Of a DNA stretch of 34,995 nt, positions 21,683-29,700 are shown piece after piece. Made by a program: the position numbers and the translations under genes. Numbering within the stretch: the stretch's first letter is position 1; every line of letters begins with the position of its first letter. A model generated the notes under the pieces. It ran no database searches. It saw only the letters and a list, made by a program, of their open reading frames with translations, and was not told the DNA's origin. Origin of the DNA: a virus; the IMG/VR virus record IMGVR_UViG_3300012920_000121, positions 1 to 34,995 of that record. The stretch is one strand, 5' to 3'.

Positions 21683-21835
21683 ATGAGTGATGTAAACCAA
21701 TTCTTTTTAGCCACGACTGGCACTGCAGGCACATTTGTTTTGACTGACCTAAATCCTTGGTTAGGTTTTATGTGTGGCATACTTACGCTCATTCATGTAA
21801 GTATAGCTTTGTATAAGCAAAATAAAAAGAAATGA
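21683..21835 (+). CDS. 50-residue holin-like membrane protein
   Basis: An ORF with a Shine-Dalgarno-like GGAGATTCC before its ATG ends in TGA overlapping the next gene's ATG (ATGA), so it is translationally coupled. The protein has two hydrophobic stretches (FFLATTGTAGTFVLT; LGFMCGILTLIHVSIALY) and a positive tail (KQNKKK). This hairpin of two short helices with a basic C-terminus is the layout of small class II holins. No lysin is adjacent in the window, so the lysis role is a hypothesis; a head-tail membrane-contact peptide is an alternative. Confidence 0.6.
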   Translation: MSDVNQFFLATTGTAGTFVLTDLNPWLGFMCGILTLIHVSIALYKQNKKK

Positions 21836-24249
21836 TATGGAGTGAGTTTCAGGAATCAGTCAGGACTTTATTGACTGTTGATGCCCAAAGAAAAGGAGCG
21901 GGCATACAGAACTACATTGACTCAATTATACTTTCAGGTGTCATAGAGCTACAGCAGTATATACCTTCTTTAAGGTCTATGAATAGGGATACATTCTATT
22001 ATGACCAACTGAAGCCATCTAAGCACATTGAGATGCAGGGTATACAACAGGGCTTTACAAACGGCAGAAGTAAAATAACAAAAGCAGTTGTTCTTAAACC
22101 TCAGGGTGAATCTGTTATAGCTATTGAATTAAACAGGTGGCCCTGGGAAAAACGTAACTCTTTGTCAATGGAGTGTTTGTCGGACTGCAGGTCTGCTAGG
22201 TTTCCTGGCAAGATCATGGATTGCAAGAGACATAACAATAGCTTCTATCTATATCCCTCACTAAGTGAAGATGAATTATTAGTTCTTGACTGGGAAGGTG
22301 TTAAGACAAACTTTACAGAAAATGACGAGACACCTTACGATCATAGGGTCATTAAGGTAATATCAGACTATGCGAAAGCACATATAGTTAGGGAGGTAGA
22401 TAAGGATCTTCAGCTATATAAGGAGTACTATGGAATGTATATCAAAGAGAGGTCAGTTCTTTTCTTGGATGAAAAAGATAGCACCCTGTTTGATTTACCC
22501 ACAATTAGTGAGGATTATTACTCAACTTGCTGTATTAAAAGTGATACACTTTCTAGGCTCGTGTCTCCTCCTGAGCCTCCTGAGTTTATAGAAGTAATTA
22601 CCGCTCCTTACTATAAGCCGAGTGGACTTACATATGCATTTGTTACATCTGCTCCAACTGGACTAAGTATACCAAATGCAAGAAAAACACTTTACCATAG
22701 TAATGCTATATCAAACTCTGATGTACAGATACCGCAGATACCAACAAACCTGCAGTTCTTCCAAAGCAATGCTGATGGTACAGAGCTTGCTCCTACTAAT
22801 CTACAGTTTTATGTTGGAGTTGCGACACCACCTTCTGACCTTAGTGCATCTGTTAAGCCTGCTTCACCTAAGAACTTGAGAACTTATGTTGCAACTGCAC
22901 CTGCAGCTCCAACTATACTCGCATTTGGTGGACTTGTTTCATCTGCACCTACCGACCTTGGTGCATACCCAACAGCACCATCTAGGCTTACTGGGCATCA
23001 GACTTTTGCTGACAGTCCTCCAGTTGCACCAACCCTACTAGGTGCTTTTCCTGTATCACCTACAGGACTGGACTTTACATTTACTAACGCATCGGGAACT
23101 ATTGACTTCCCATTCCCACCTGATGAGCTGGAAGCCGTGCATGATGGTTGTGCAGAATCAACACCATCCTCTTATGATATTGATTTCGATCAGTATATCT
23201 TGATGTTGTTTGCCCAGCCTAGTTTAATAGACAGGACTTTCTACGATCATTCCACTCCAGTGCATAGTGATGATATTGGTGATTTCGATGAGAATGATAA
23301 TGATACCTTCCCGCAATTCACTTTTGATGTTGCAGGTATGGTCGCTAAATTTAAAGAGGAAAATCAAATAAACTATGGTAGTGCGATAGAAGATTACTTT
23401 ACATCTTGGGGATCTTCGGCTAGAGCCTTCCCTAGGATTCCACGGATGCCAGCGGCACACTTGCCACCAAATCCATCCTATGGACTTTCTGATGAATCTG
23501 GTAATTCAATAGAGATTGATGAGGAGATATTTATAGTATATGATCCTAATGAAATAACTTTTAATACTGCCTTGAATAGCCCTGATGAACAAGGATTTGG
23601 TACACCAAGAACTTACATTACTAGAAATCTAAGTTCACCGCATTATTCTGATATTGCTGATCGCCGTAATTTTAATGAAACTGGCTTAAGTGATTGGAAA
23701 ACTGGGTCGTTCCCCGATACGCCCCTTGAGCAAAATACTCAGGCATACTCGGGTTTGGAATCGCTTATGATTGGGGGAGAAATCGTCAACGTAACCAATG
23801 TAGTTAATTTTAATGGCTCGGAATATGTGCCATTTGGTTTCTGGAATCGAGACGGTGATGAGGTGTATGGCGGAATCATTGTTTTAGTTCCCCATAAATA
23901 CCTACCTAACAGTGTGGGCATCTATCCTTCTGGACATATTCTTGGCAACAACCAGGGCCTTGGAAATTATTTGGTAATAGGAGATGAAGGTATAGACTCT
24001 GATATTTCGGGAGCTTCTGTAATAAGTGGAGGTTGCATACAGGGTGGAGGATGGATACCCGAGTCTCCTAGTAGTTTAGTTGCAGAAGTCCAAGAGCAAG
24101 CTCCACCTGCCCCTACTGGACTAGAGCAGAGCAACCTATACTTAGTGTGGAGGTATGAATTTGATGGCACAAATTTCGTAAGGAAAGAATTTACTCTTAT
24201 GGATATTGATGCAGAAGATGGTGGTACTGGAACAATAGAGCAATACTGA
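21832..24249 (+). CDS. head-tail/neck-type protein with PTGL repeats
   Basis: This protein has 805 residues. The first 220 (MIWSEFQESVRTLLTVDAQRK, then IQNYIDSIILSGVIELQQYIP) look like the adaptor/head-completion proteins found after capsid genes. Residues about 262-415 contain eleven copies of a short motif of the form P-(T/S/K)-x-L (PSGL, PTGL, PTNL, PSDL, PKNL, PTIL, PTDL, PSRL, PTLL, PTGL) spaced about 10-30 residues apart. These resemble the first beta-strand of fibronectin type III domains without the rest of the fold. The C-terminal part has further acidic segments and an APTGL. It overlaps the holin-like ORF (ATGA). Confidence 0.6.
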   Translation: MIWSEFQESVRTLLTVDAQRKGAGIQNYIDSIILSGVIELQQYIPSLRSMNRDTFYYDQLKPSKHIEMQGIQQGFTNGRSKITKAVVLKPQGESVIAIELNRWPWEKRNSLSMECLSDCRSARFPGKIMDCKRHNNSFYLYPSLSEDELLVLDWEGVKTNFTENDETPYDHRVIKVISDYAKAHIVREVDKDLQLYKEYYGMYIKERSVLFLDEKDSTLFDLPTISEDYYSTCCIKSDTLSRLVSPPEPPEFIEVITAPYYKPSGLTYAFVTSAPTGLSIPNARKTLYHSNAISNSDVQIPQIPTNLQFFQSNADGTELAPTNLQFYVGVATPPSDLSASVKPASPKNLRTYVATAPAAPTILAFGGLVSSAPTDLGAYPTAPSRLTGHQTFADSPPVAPTLLGAFPVSPTGLDFTFTNASGTIDFPFPPDELEAVHDGCAESTPSSYDIDFDQYILMLFAQPSLIDRTFYDHSTPVHSDDIGDFDENDNDTFPQFTFDVAGMVAKFKEENQINYGSAIEDYFTSWGSSARAFPRIPRMPAAHLPPNPSYGLSDESGNSIEIDEEIFIVYDPNEITFNTALNSPDEQGFGTPRTYITRNLSSPHYSDIADRRNFNETGLSDWKTGSFPDTPLEQNTQAYSGLESLMIGGEIVNVTNVVNFNGSEYVPFGFWNRDGDEVYGGIIVLVPHKYLPNSVGIYPSGHILGNNQGLGNYLVIGDEGIDSDISGASVISGGCIQGGGWIPESPSSLVAEVQEQAPPAPTGLEQSNLYLVWRYEFDGTNFVRKEFTLMDIDAEDGGTGTIEQY

Positions 24250-25748
24250 TGACAACAAAAAGAATCACTGCAATACCAAGAACAGAAGTCAGAGGTATAA
24301 ATGTACCTTGGTCGCTTAGTGGAAAAAACCACGAGGGTGTTCCTACTACATGGACTAGAATACAAGAGCAAGGTCAGACTGGCCCAATAGGACAATACTG
24401 GAAAACTGGAGCAGATGGATCATTTGATAAAAGTGTTTGGGTTATTGAGGACAGCACCCCCATATCTCCCACTAATGTATTTTTAACTGAACAATCCCCA
24501 ATAAGAGAGCAAGAGCTTATTGCTACAACTAGTGCTAAACTGCAGGTCAGATTTACAACTAACACTGGAGAGCAGGTGAATGGATGGGATGCCTATGAGG
24601 ACAATATTGTTCTAGGTGAAACACTCACACACTATGTGATGGCAGTTGAGTTTGATGGCTTTAGGTGGGCAGAGTGGGGCAATTACGATGAAAGTTTTCA
24701 ACAGGCATTTGGGACGGGGGCTAATAATGCAGTGCCTAAGGATGGCAACTTATTATTAGGTTGGCGCTTAAACACCAAGAACTCCCCCACCGTAAGCCCT
24801 ACCGCTAACCCTTGGAATCCCATAAAGAATTTAGGTGCGTTTGATATTGAAAGCCAAGCGATGTTTGCTGTTAACGAAGCGTTTGAGAGAAGGCTTGAAG
24901 ATGCACAAGGAAAGAATTATTGGCTAATACCAAAGTCCGCTGTAAGTGAAGCTATACTTATCACAGAGAAACAATCTGTGCTGGGATACAACAAGCCAAA
25001 CATAAACCCAAATCAGGTACTTGAGTTGACATGGATGAGTCCTTTGACGAAGGATCCCGTGCTTGAGAGTATACCTAAGTGTAGAATTAACTTCGTGCAA
25101 GATGGATCCACGATAAGTGATATACTTAACAGGAAAGATATGGCTGGCTCAGTTACCTATACTGAGGCAAAAGGTAGCAGGCCAGCACAGGTTAAGATAG
25201 ATTTTTCAGGAATTTCTGCGGCATTAGCTAAAAGAGCCTTAAGTTCCATTCCAACTCGGTCTGGCTCATACCGAGGTGCTACATATTTTGGTAAAGTGGC
25301 TAGTGCAAGCTATGTAATTGGAGATAGTCCTAATGTAAAAACATCAACAAAAGGAGTAGGATTCGGGTCATCGGTAAGGGTGAGCGGTTATATGCTGAAA
25401 GAAGTGGGCGTTGTTTACAAAGGTGCAAGCCCGCAAAAGATAGGAACAGTTCCAACTGTAGGCGCGCCTTGGCCTGGTGGTGTTTCTGCAGGACTGTCGA
25501 TTCCCAACAACAATAAGCCAAGAGGAACTTGGACTAATGTTGGTGGCACAAGAGTTTACAACGCAGTAGTCACCCCTGCAGTTAGTAAAAAAACTACTGT
25601 GAAAAAAGCACCTATAAACACAGCGGTTGGGACACTTACTATAAACCTAGATGCCATAAGGTATCCGCCAGTTAAACAAAACAAGGGTAATGTTAGGTTT
25701 ATTGACATCGTGGTAGAAGCTAAACGATCAGTAATGATGGCTGCATAA
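24249..25748 (+). CDS. uncharacterised tail/virion protein
   Basis: This 499-residue protein is coupled to the preceding gene by TGATG at 24247-24251. The N-terminal half has beta-rich stretches (SVWVIEDSTPISPTNVFLTE; ETLTHYVMAVEFDGFRWAEWG). The C-terminal half is Gly/Ser/Thr/Lys-rich (KGVGFGSSVRVSGYMLKEVGVVYKG). No enzymatic motif is seen. It is flanked by structural genes, so a tail or baseplate component is likely. No family is recognised. A 43-base gap with TTGACA (25754-25759) separates it from the next gene. Confidence 0.6.
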   Translation: MTTKRITAIPRTEVRGINVPWSLSGKNHEGVPTTWTRIQEQGQTGPIGQYWKTGADGSFDKSVWVIEDSTPISPTNVFLTEQSPIREQELIATTSAKLQVRFTTNTGEQVNGWDAYEDNIVLGETLTHYVMAVEFDGFRWAEWGNYDESFQQAFGTGANNAVPKDGNLLLGWRLNTKNSPTVSPTANPWNPIKNLGAFDIESQAMFAVNEAFERRLEDAQGKNYWLIPKSAVSEAILITEKQSVLGYNKPNINPNQVLELTWMSPLTKDPVLESIPKCRINFVQDGSTISDILNRKDMAGSVTYTEAKGSRPAQVKIDFSGISAALAKRALSSIPTRSGSYRGATYFGKVASASYVIGDSPNVKTSTKGVGFGSSVRVSGYMLKEVGVVYKGASPQKIGTVPTVGAPWPGGVSAGLSIPNNNKPRGTWTNVGGTRVYNAVVTPAVSKKTTVKKAPINTAVGTLTINLDAIRYPPVKQNKGNVRFIDIVVEAKRSVMMAA

Positions 25749-25791
25749 TAAATTTGACACATCAAGTATAACAACTAAATTAAGGTATATC

Positions 25792-26085
25792 ATGGCAAAT
25801 GTAAAATTAACATGGAATGATAACTCAGATAATGAGACTGGGTTTAAGGTCTACAGAAGAGATTCTGCATTAACTGCAGAGCAATTCAATGATGGACTCG
25901 TAGAGTTGTCCCATAGGGTCGACTCTACTGGCACAGCGGGTGTTCAGTCTGACGGATCAACAGCACAGTTTGTTGACACTGAAGTTGCGGACGGGACATA
26001 TACTTATAGAGTATCTGCGTTCAATGATGCTGGAGAGACATTCAGCACATCTCCTTCTGTAGTACAAGTAACTGTAACCAGCTAA
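25792..26085 (+). CDS. stand-alone fibronectin type III domain, N-terminal strand absent
   Basis: This 97-residue protein has a Shine-Dalgarno-like AAGG six bases before ATG. The sequence starts at the second FnIII strand: VKLTWNDNSDNETGFKVYRRD, the classic L-T-W-x-D-N-S-x-N-E-x-G-F pattern. The C/E/F/G region follows, with YTYRVSAFNDAGET and a final STSPSVVQVTV. The usual first strand (with APTGL-like opening) is missing, and no in-frame upstream extension supplies it. FnIII domains in phage virions decorate surfaces and bind carbohydrate or host. Neighbouring proteins carry the missing-strand-like motif in bulk (see findings). Confidence 0.85.
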   Translation: MANVKLTWNDNSDNETGFKVYRRDSALTAEQFNDGLVELSHRVDSTGTAGVQSDGSTAQFVDTEVADGTYTYRVSAFNDAGETFSTSPSVVQVTVTS

Positions 26086-26089
26086 AGCA

Positions 26090-26266
26090 ATGCCAAACGT
26101 AAAGTACAAAGGTAAGGGCGGTAAGATGAAGACCGTCAAAACTGCATACACTAAAGCTGGGAAAGAGAAAGCTAAAAAGCTCGCTAAGAAGTTGGGTGGC
26201 AAGGTTGTTTCAAAGAAACCTGCTGCTAAAAAGAAAACTTCCAAGCGAGGCAAAATGGGTTACTAA
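26090..26266 (+). CDS. 58-residue Lys-rich basic protein
   Basis: This ORF is 58 codons, 4 bases after the FnIII stop. The product is strongly basic (KGKGGKMKTVKTAYTKAGKE, then KKLAKKLGGKVV and KKPAAKKKTSKRGKMGY). This histone-H1-like composition suggests DNA or RNA binding or capsid-internal condensation. It is absent from longer-ORF lists only because of its size. It belongs with the other small Lys-rich genes (2076, 2210, 12034 and 12186). Its TAA at 26264 is followed at once by a GC-rich hairpin and the next gene. Confidence 0.65.
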   Translation: MPNVKYKGKGGKMKTVKTAYTKAGKEKAKKLAKKLGGKVVSKKPAAKKKTSKRGKMGY

Positions 26267-26282
26267 TGGCCCGATTGGGCCA
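26267..26282 (+). repeat. hairpin at the start of the 1050-residue gene
   Basis: TGGCCC and GGGCCA flank GATT (perfect 6-bp stem). The right arm ends in the A of the ATG at 26282. The structure could modulate initiation of the large downstream gene, which lacks a clear Shine-Dalgarno. A stop/start at 26264-26268 (TAATG) also opens a ten-codon overlapping reading frame here. Confidence 0.45.
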
Positions 26283-29200
26283 TGCCTTCCAGATATAAGA
26301 GTGTAGAGCTTAGGCCACCACAGGGTGGTAAGCTCATAGGTGGGCTTGCTGAAGATACAGGAGCAGAGCCTAACTATAGTATAAAGAAAAACTTTAGGCG
26401 CGATCTTGATGTGGAGATGCGGCGAGAGGGTTGGTCTTTGTTTAATCCAAAGTTTGACAAGAACCCCCTCAATATGCCCCTTTATGAGGATGATGATGTA
26501 ACATTGTTCTTTCAGTTCTCTAGACCAAATGGAGACACCGCCCTACTGGCAGCTGCTGGAGACAAGTTGTATAGGCTGTTTGCGGAGGAAAACTTAACTG
26601 ACTTCATTGACAGGGAGTGGGTGGAGCCTGATGCAAATAAGAATGATGGCTATCATAGAGGTGGTGAATTTTCTTTTAGCTGGAAGGTAATTAAGGATGA
26701 CATTACTGTTCCTGGTAGTATTAGGTCTATAGACTTGCTATCAGAGGGTGAGTATTTCACAGAGGGTTCACTTCCCGTTGTGAGTATTGATGGCCTTGGT
26801 GAGGCTACAGCCAACATAGTTCCGCCTGACATAGAGCCACCACAGGGTGTAGATGCACCAATTATATCAGGGATATATACTGGTAAAAGAAGAAGGAATT
26901 ACCAGCTTGATGTGAAGGGAACGAGCTACACGTTATACAGGGGTGCTGGTGAATACAAATATCCCCTCATAGAGAATGGAACTATATCGACAGAGCCAGT
27001 AGGTTTCGACTATGGCATGAGTATAGCATTCACTCAAACATCATATCCTGAGTCTGAGCGTTTTACATGGGTGGCAAAGCCCAGAAGAGTTGGTGAAATT
27101 ATAGTCACCGACAGGGGAAAGAACTACACAAGACCCCCAGAGGTTACTGTAACAGATGCCGCTGATAATGGCTCAGGTGTTTTGGCAAAAGTTAATCTAC
27201 ATGAGATGAGGCGCTGGGAGGCAGTAGCACTCAATGGTTATGCGGTCTGTAATAATGGAATTGATTTACCCTATCTATACAGAGAGGAATGGGAACAGGC
27301 TACGCAGGTGTTTGCATTGCGTGAGCTTGGTATAGTAAGAGTTGGGTGCATAGCTGAACATGGAGGCTATTTGGTTTGCTCTGATTTAACTGAATTTGCA
27401 GAAGGGGAACTTGATAGGTGGGTAAGTATATGTAAGGATAATGGAATAGACCCATATTCTAATGTAACTCCAGAGCTTATTGATGAACACAATCTCAAAG
27501 TGGATGAGACCCAATATGCTGTTATGTGGTCTGCTCCTGGTGATCCAACTGAATGGGGAAGCTCTGTTGTTGGGTCTATACAAGCTGACACCAATAGGTG
27601 GTATCCCAAGTATCCTAATTTAGTTAAGTCTTTTAATGTAGGTGAGCAATTTATTGTTTCTGGAGTCGGCCCATCTGGGGCTAACCTCGTGACCGAGATT
27701 GAAGAGATTGCGTCCAGCGGGGGAGAGGTTATGTACTTCACCCTTAAGGATAACGCATCCCCTCCTGCAACCACTGATGCCCCGCGGTCTCCAACTGGGC
27801 TGGATGCGGATGACCACTTTGATCCTATAGCACCTGATGATCTTGATGCAGACTGGGACATACAGCCCCCGACAGGGCTTAGTGTTGACCCTGAAGAGCA
27901 GTATATCGTGGACACGGACTTCGAGTGGCCCACTGAGGCTAATGGAACACATCCTACCTTTTACGACTACCCCGAAGGATCCCGTCCACTGATCCGTGCG
28001 ATTGGAAATAATCCATTAGCCAATGGGGATTTAGAGGATGGGGAGATCTATGAAGTACAAAGGTATAACACGGATGTACTTGGAGGGAATCGACCTGATG
28101 TTGGTGATGCCCGAATCCATACATTAGACGGAACAAACTTAGGTTTTAATGACAGGCAAGATGATTGGTGGGAAGTAGTTAAACTTGAAACGGTTACTTT
28201 CACTGAAGTTGCGGGTAATGCATATATATCAGTTACCCAAGTTGAGGGAACTCCTACTTCTTTTGTCTCAGCAACAGGAGACAGCACTGGTAATGCTCAG
28301 CCCCCATCTGATTTCATGCATTCAGATGTACTATCTTTCTCAAATACAGTGGGAGGAAGCTCTGTTGAGATACTTGGTGATGGAAGCAGGATACTGAAGA
28401 TGGAGAAGCTTATGGATGTTCTCATTATCTATAGGCAGACGGGGTACTGGATGGCTCAACTTACTCAATCAGCTGATGATCCATTTAGTTTTACAGAAAG
28501 ATATACTGGCAACAGGGCAGCTCTGTTTAGGCATTCCGTTGCCAATATCGTAGATAAGTATCATATATTCGTTGGATTACAGGGAGTATTTAAGGTAGAC
28601 CTGACGGAGGCCGAACCTTCATGGGTTAATTCATTTCAAGTCGGGCCACAGTTTTGGCGTGATCTAAGTTTGTATGACCAGGAAACTGTGTTTGCTTATG
28701 ACAACGCTTTAACTGGAGAGATATGGATGTGCTTACCAAAAGAACTTGGTGAAGATTCCACTCTTGCTTATGATTACAGGACAAACACACTGTCGCATAT
28801 TGATCAACACTTTACTGCGGGCTTAACTATCCGCAGACCTCAAAATCCATTTACTGAACGCAGTGATGATATGGTAATCATATCATATAATGGTATTGTT
28901 TACACATATGGTTATGGTTACGGGGATATACCACCAGTGTTTAATAGGGTAGGAGAGGAGTATACTTCTGTAATATCAAGTACTCTTATGAACTTTAGGG
29001 ATAGATTTAATGAGAAAGACATTAGATCTTATGTGCTTTTACTTGACCAAACTAACCCAGCAATAGGCACAAGGATGGAGTTGTACACACAGGGATCCCT
29101 GCTTGATGAAAAGGTTTTAGTAGTTGACCACTCCATTGATGATTTAGATGACGAGACAATGGTTCCCGTTTGGTCAAGAGCTTTGTTCTATAAGGACAAG

Positions 29201-29434
29201 ATAACAGTTACAGGTAAAGATAATCCACTAAGATTGGCATCAAGAATATTTGAAGTGTCAGATGTTAAGAGTCGTTCGCAAACTCAGGCAACTGGAGAAG
29301 GCTACGGCGGTGGAGGTGGCGGTGGCGGTAGTAGTAGTGGTAGTAGTAGTGGTGGTGGCTTTAGTGGTAGCGGTGGCGGTGGCGGTGCTGCAGTCTCCGC
29401 TGGAACAGGAGGGGGAAATGCCTCGAACTATTAG
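26282..29434 (+). CDS. 1050-residue tail hub/nozzle-like structural protein
   Basis: The N-terminal 350 residues (RPPQGGKLIGGLAEDTG; LNMPLYEDDDVTLFFQFSRPNGDTALL) are followed by WEAVALNGYAVCNNGIDLPYLYR and many beta-rich segments, a layout consistent with a tail-tube or nozzle protein of a short-tailed phage. A PTGL pair lies near residues 502-530 (SPTGLDADD, PPTGLSVDP). The C-terminus is Gly/Ser-rich (GGGGGGGGSSSG-type; about residues 1007-1050). It overlaps the next gene by 17 bases. Function is inferred from size and context; it lacks catalytic motifs. Confidence 0.6.
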   Translation: MPSRYKSVELRPPQGGKLIGGLAEDTGAEPNYSIKKNFRRDLDVEMRREGWSLFNPKFDKNPLNMPLYEDDDVTLFFQFSRPNGDTALLAAAGDKLYRLFAEENLTDFIDREWVEPDANKNDGYHRGGEFSFSWKVIKDDITVPGSIRSIDLLSEGEYFTEGSLPVVSIDGLGEATANIVPPDIEPPQGVDAPIISGIYTGKRRRNYQLDVKGTSYTLYRGAGEYKYPLIENGTISTEPVGFDYGMSIAFTQTSYPESERFTWVAKPRRVGEIIVTDRGKNYTRPPEVTVTDAADNGSGVLAKVNLHEMRRWEAVALNGYAVCNNGIDLPYLYREEWEQATQVFALRELGIVRVGCIAEHGGYLVCSDLTEFAEGELDRWVSICKDNGIDPYSNVTPELIDEHNLKVDETQYAVMWSAPGDPTEWGSSVVGSIQADTNRWYPKYPNLVKSFNVGEQFIVSGVGPSGANLVTEIEEIASSGGEVMYFTLKDNASPPATTDAPRSPTGLDADDHFDPIAPDDLDADWDIQPPTGLSVDPEEQYIVDTDFEWPTEANGTHPTFYDYPEGSRPLIRAIGNNPLANGDLEDGEIYEVQRYNTDVLGGNRPDVGDARIHTLDGTNLGFNDRQDDWWEVVKLETVTFTEVAGNAYISVTQVEGTPTSFVSATGDSTGNAQPPSDFMHSDVLSFSNTVGGSSVEILGDGSRILKMEKLMDVLIIYRQTGYWMAQLTQSADDPFSFTERYTGNRAALFRHSVANIVDKYHIFVGLQGVFKVDLTEAEPSWVNSFQVGPQFWRDLSLYDQETVFAYDNALTGEIWMCLPKELGEDSTLAYDYRTNTLSHIDQHFTAGLTIRRPQNPFTERSDDMVIISYNGIVYTYGYGYGDIPPVFNRVGEEYTSVISSTLMNFRDRFNEKDIRSYVLLLDQTNPAIGTRMELYTQGSLLDEKVLVVDHSIDDLDDETMVPVWSRALFYKDKITVTGKDNPLRLASRIFEVSDVKSRSQTQATGEGYGGGGGGGGSSSGSSSGGGFSGSGGGGGAAVSAGTGGGNASNY

Positions 29435-29663
29435 ACCGCCTGTAAGGAAGTCGGTTTCTAAAACCGTCAACCTTCCGTCAGCTACTGAGCTTCCCATAAT
29501 ACCAGAAGACCAGTATGAGTGGGCTGCTGATTATAACGCAGCTCTTGCAGGATGGTGGGAAAGAGTGAAGGCTGTATTGCAGTTCTCAATCGAAGGGTCT
29601 TTTCAGCAATTAACCCAAGAGCAAGTCGAGTATATCGAAGAGCAAATGAAAAATCAGGGTTGA
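29418..29663 (+). CDS. 81-residue acidic/helical virion accessory protein
   Basis: ATG 29418 has AGGAGGGGG just upstream, and is preferred over the frame opening at 29250, which reads the Gly/Ser-coding tract out of frame. The product starts with basic PRTIRPPVRKSVSK, then an acidic helical part (PIIPEDQYEWAADYNAALAGWWERVKAVLQF) and a Gln/Glu-rich helix. It overlaps the tail-protein stop by 17 bases. No family is recognised. It is likely a small structural accessory. Confidence 0.65.
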   Translation: MPRTIRPPVRKSVSKTVNLPSATELPIIPEDQYEWAADYNAALAGWWERVKAVLQFSIEGSFQQLTQEQVEYIEEQMKNQG

Positions 29664-29700
29664 TTTAAATAGGAATCTATAATTAATTGGAGTATATCAA

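Noticed and set aside
21442-21690. 82-residue ORF overlapping 21399-21659
   Set aside because: The 21399 frame has AGGAGG and a better start; the overlapping frame has none and looks like a shadow.
25754-25781. TTGACA/TAAATT promoter before the FnIII gene
   Set aside because: The start would lie only a few bases before the ATG and the -10 is weak; read-through from the upstream gene is sufficient.
27367-27933. 188-residue minus-strand ORF inside the 1050-residue tail gene
   Set aside because: It is antisense to a strongly supported long gene, with Ser-rich shadow composition and no promoter or start signal.
29305-29392. Possible CRISPR-like or tandem-repeat array
   Set aside because: The repeats are short in-frame Gly/Ser codons with no spacer and repeat organisation.
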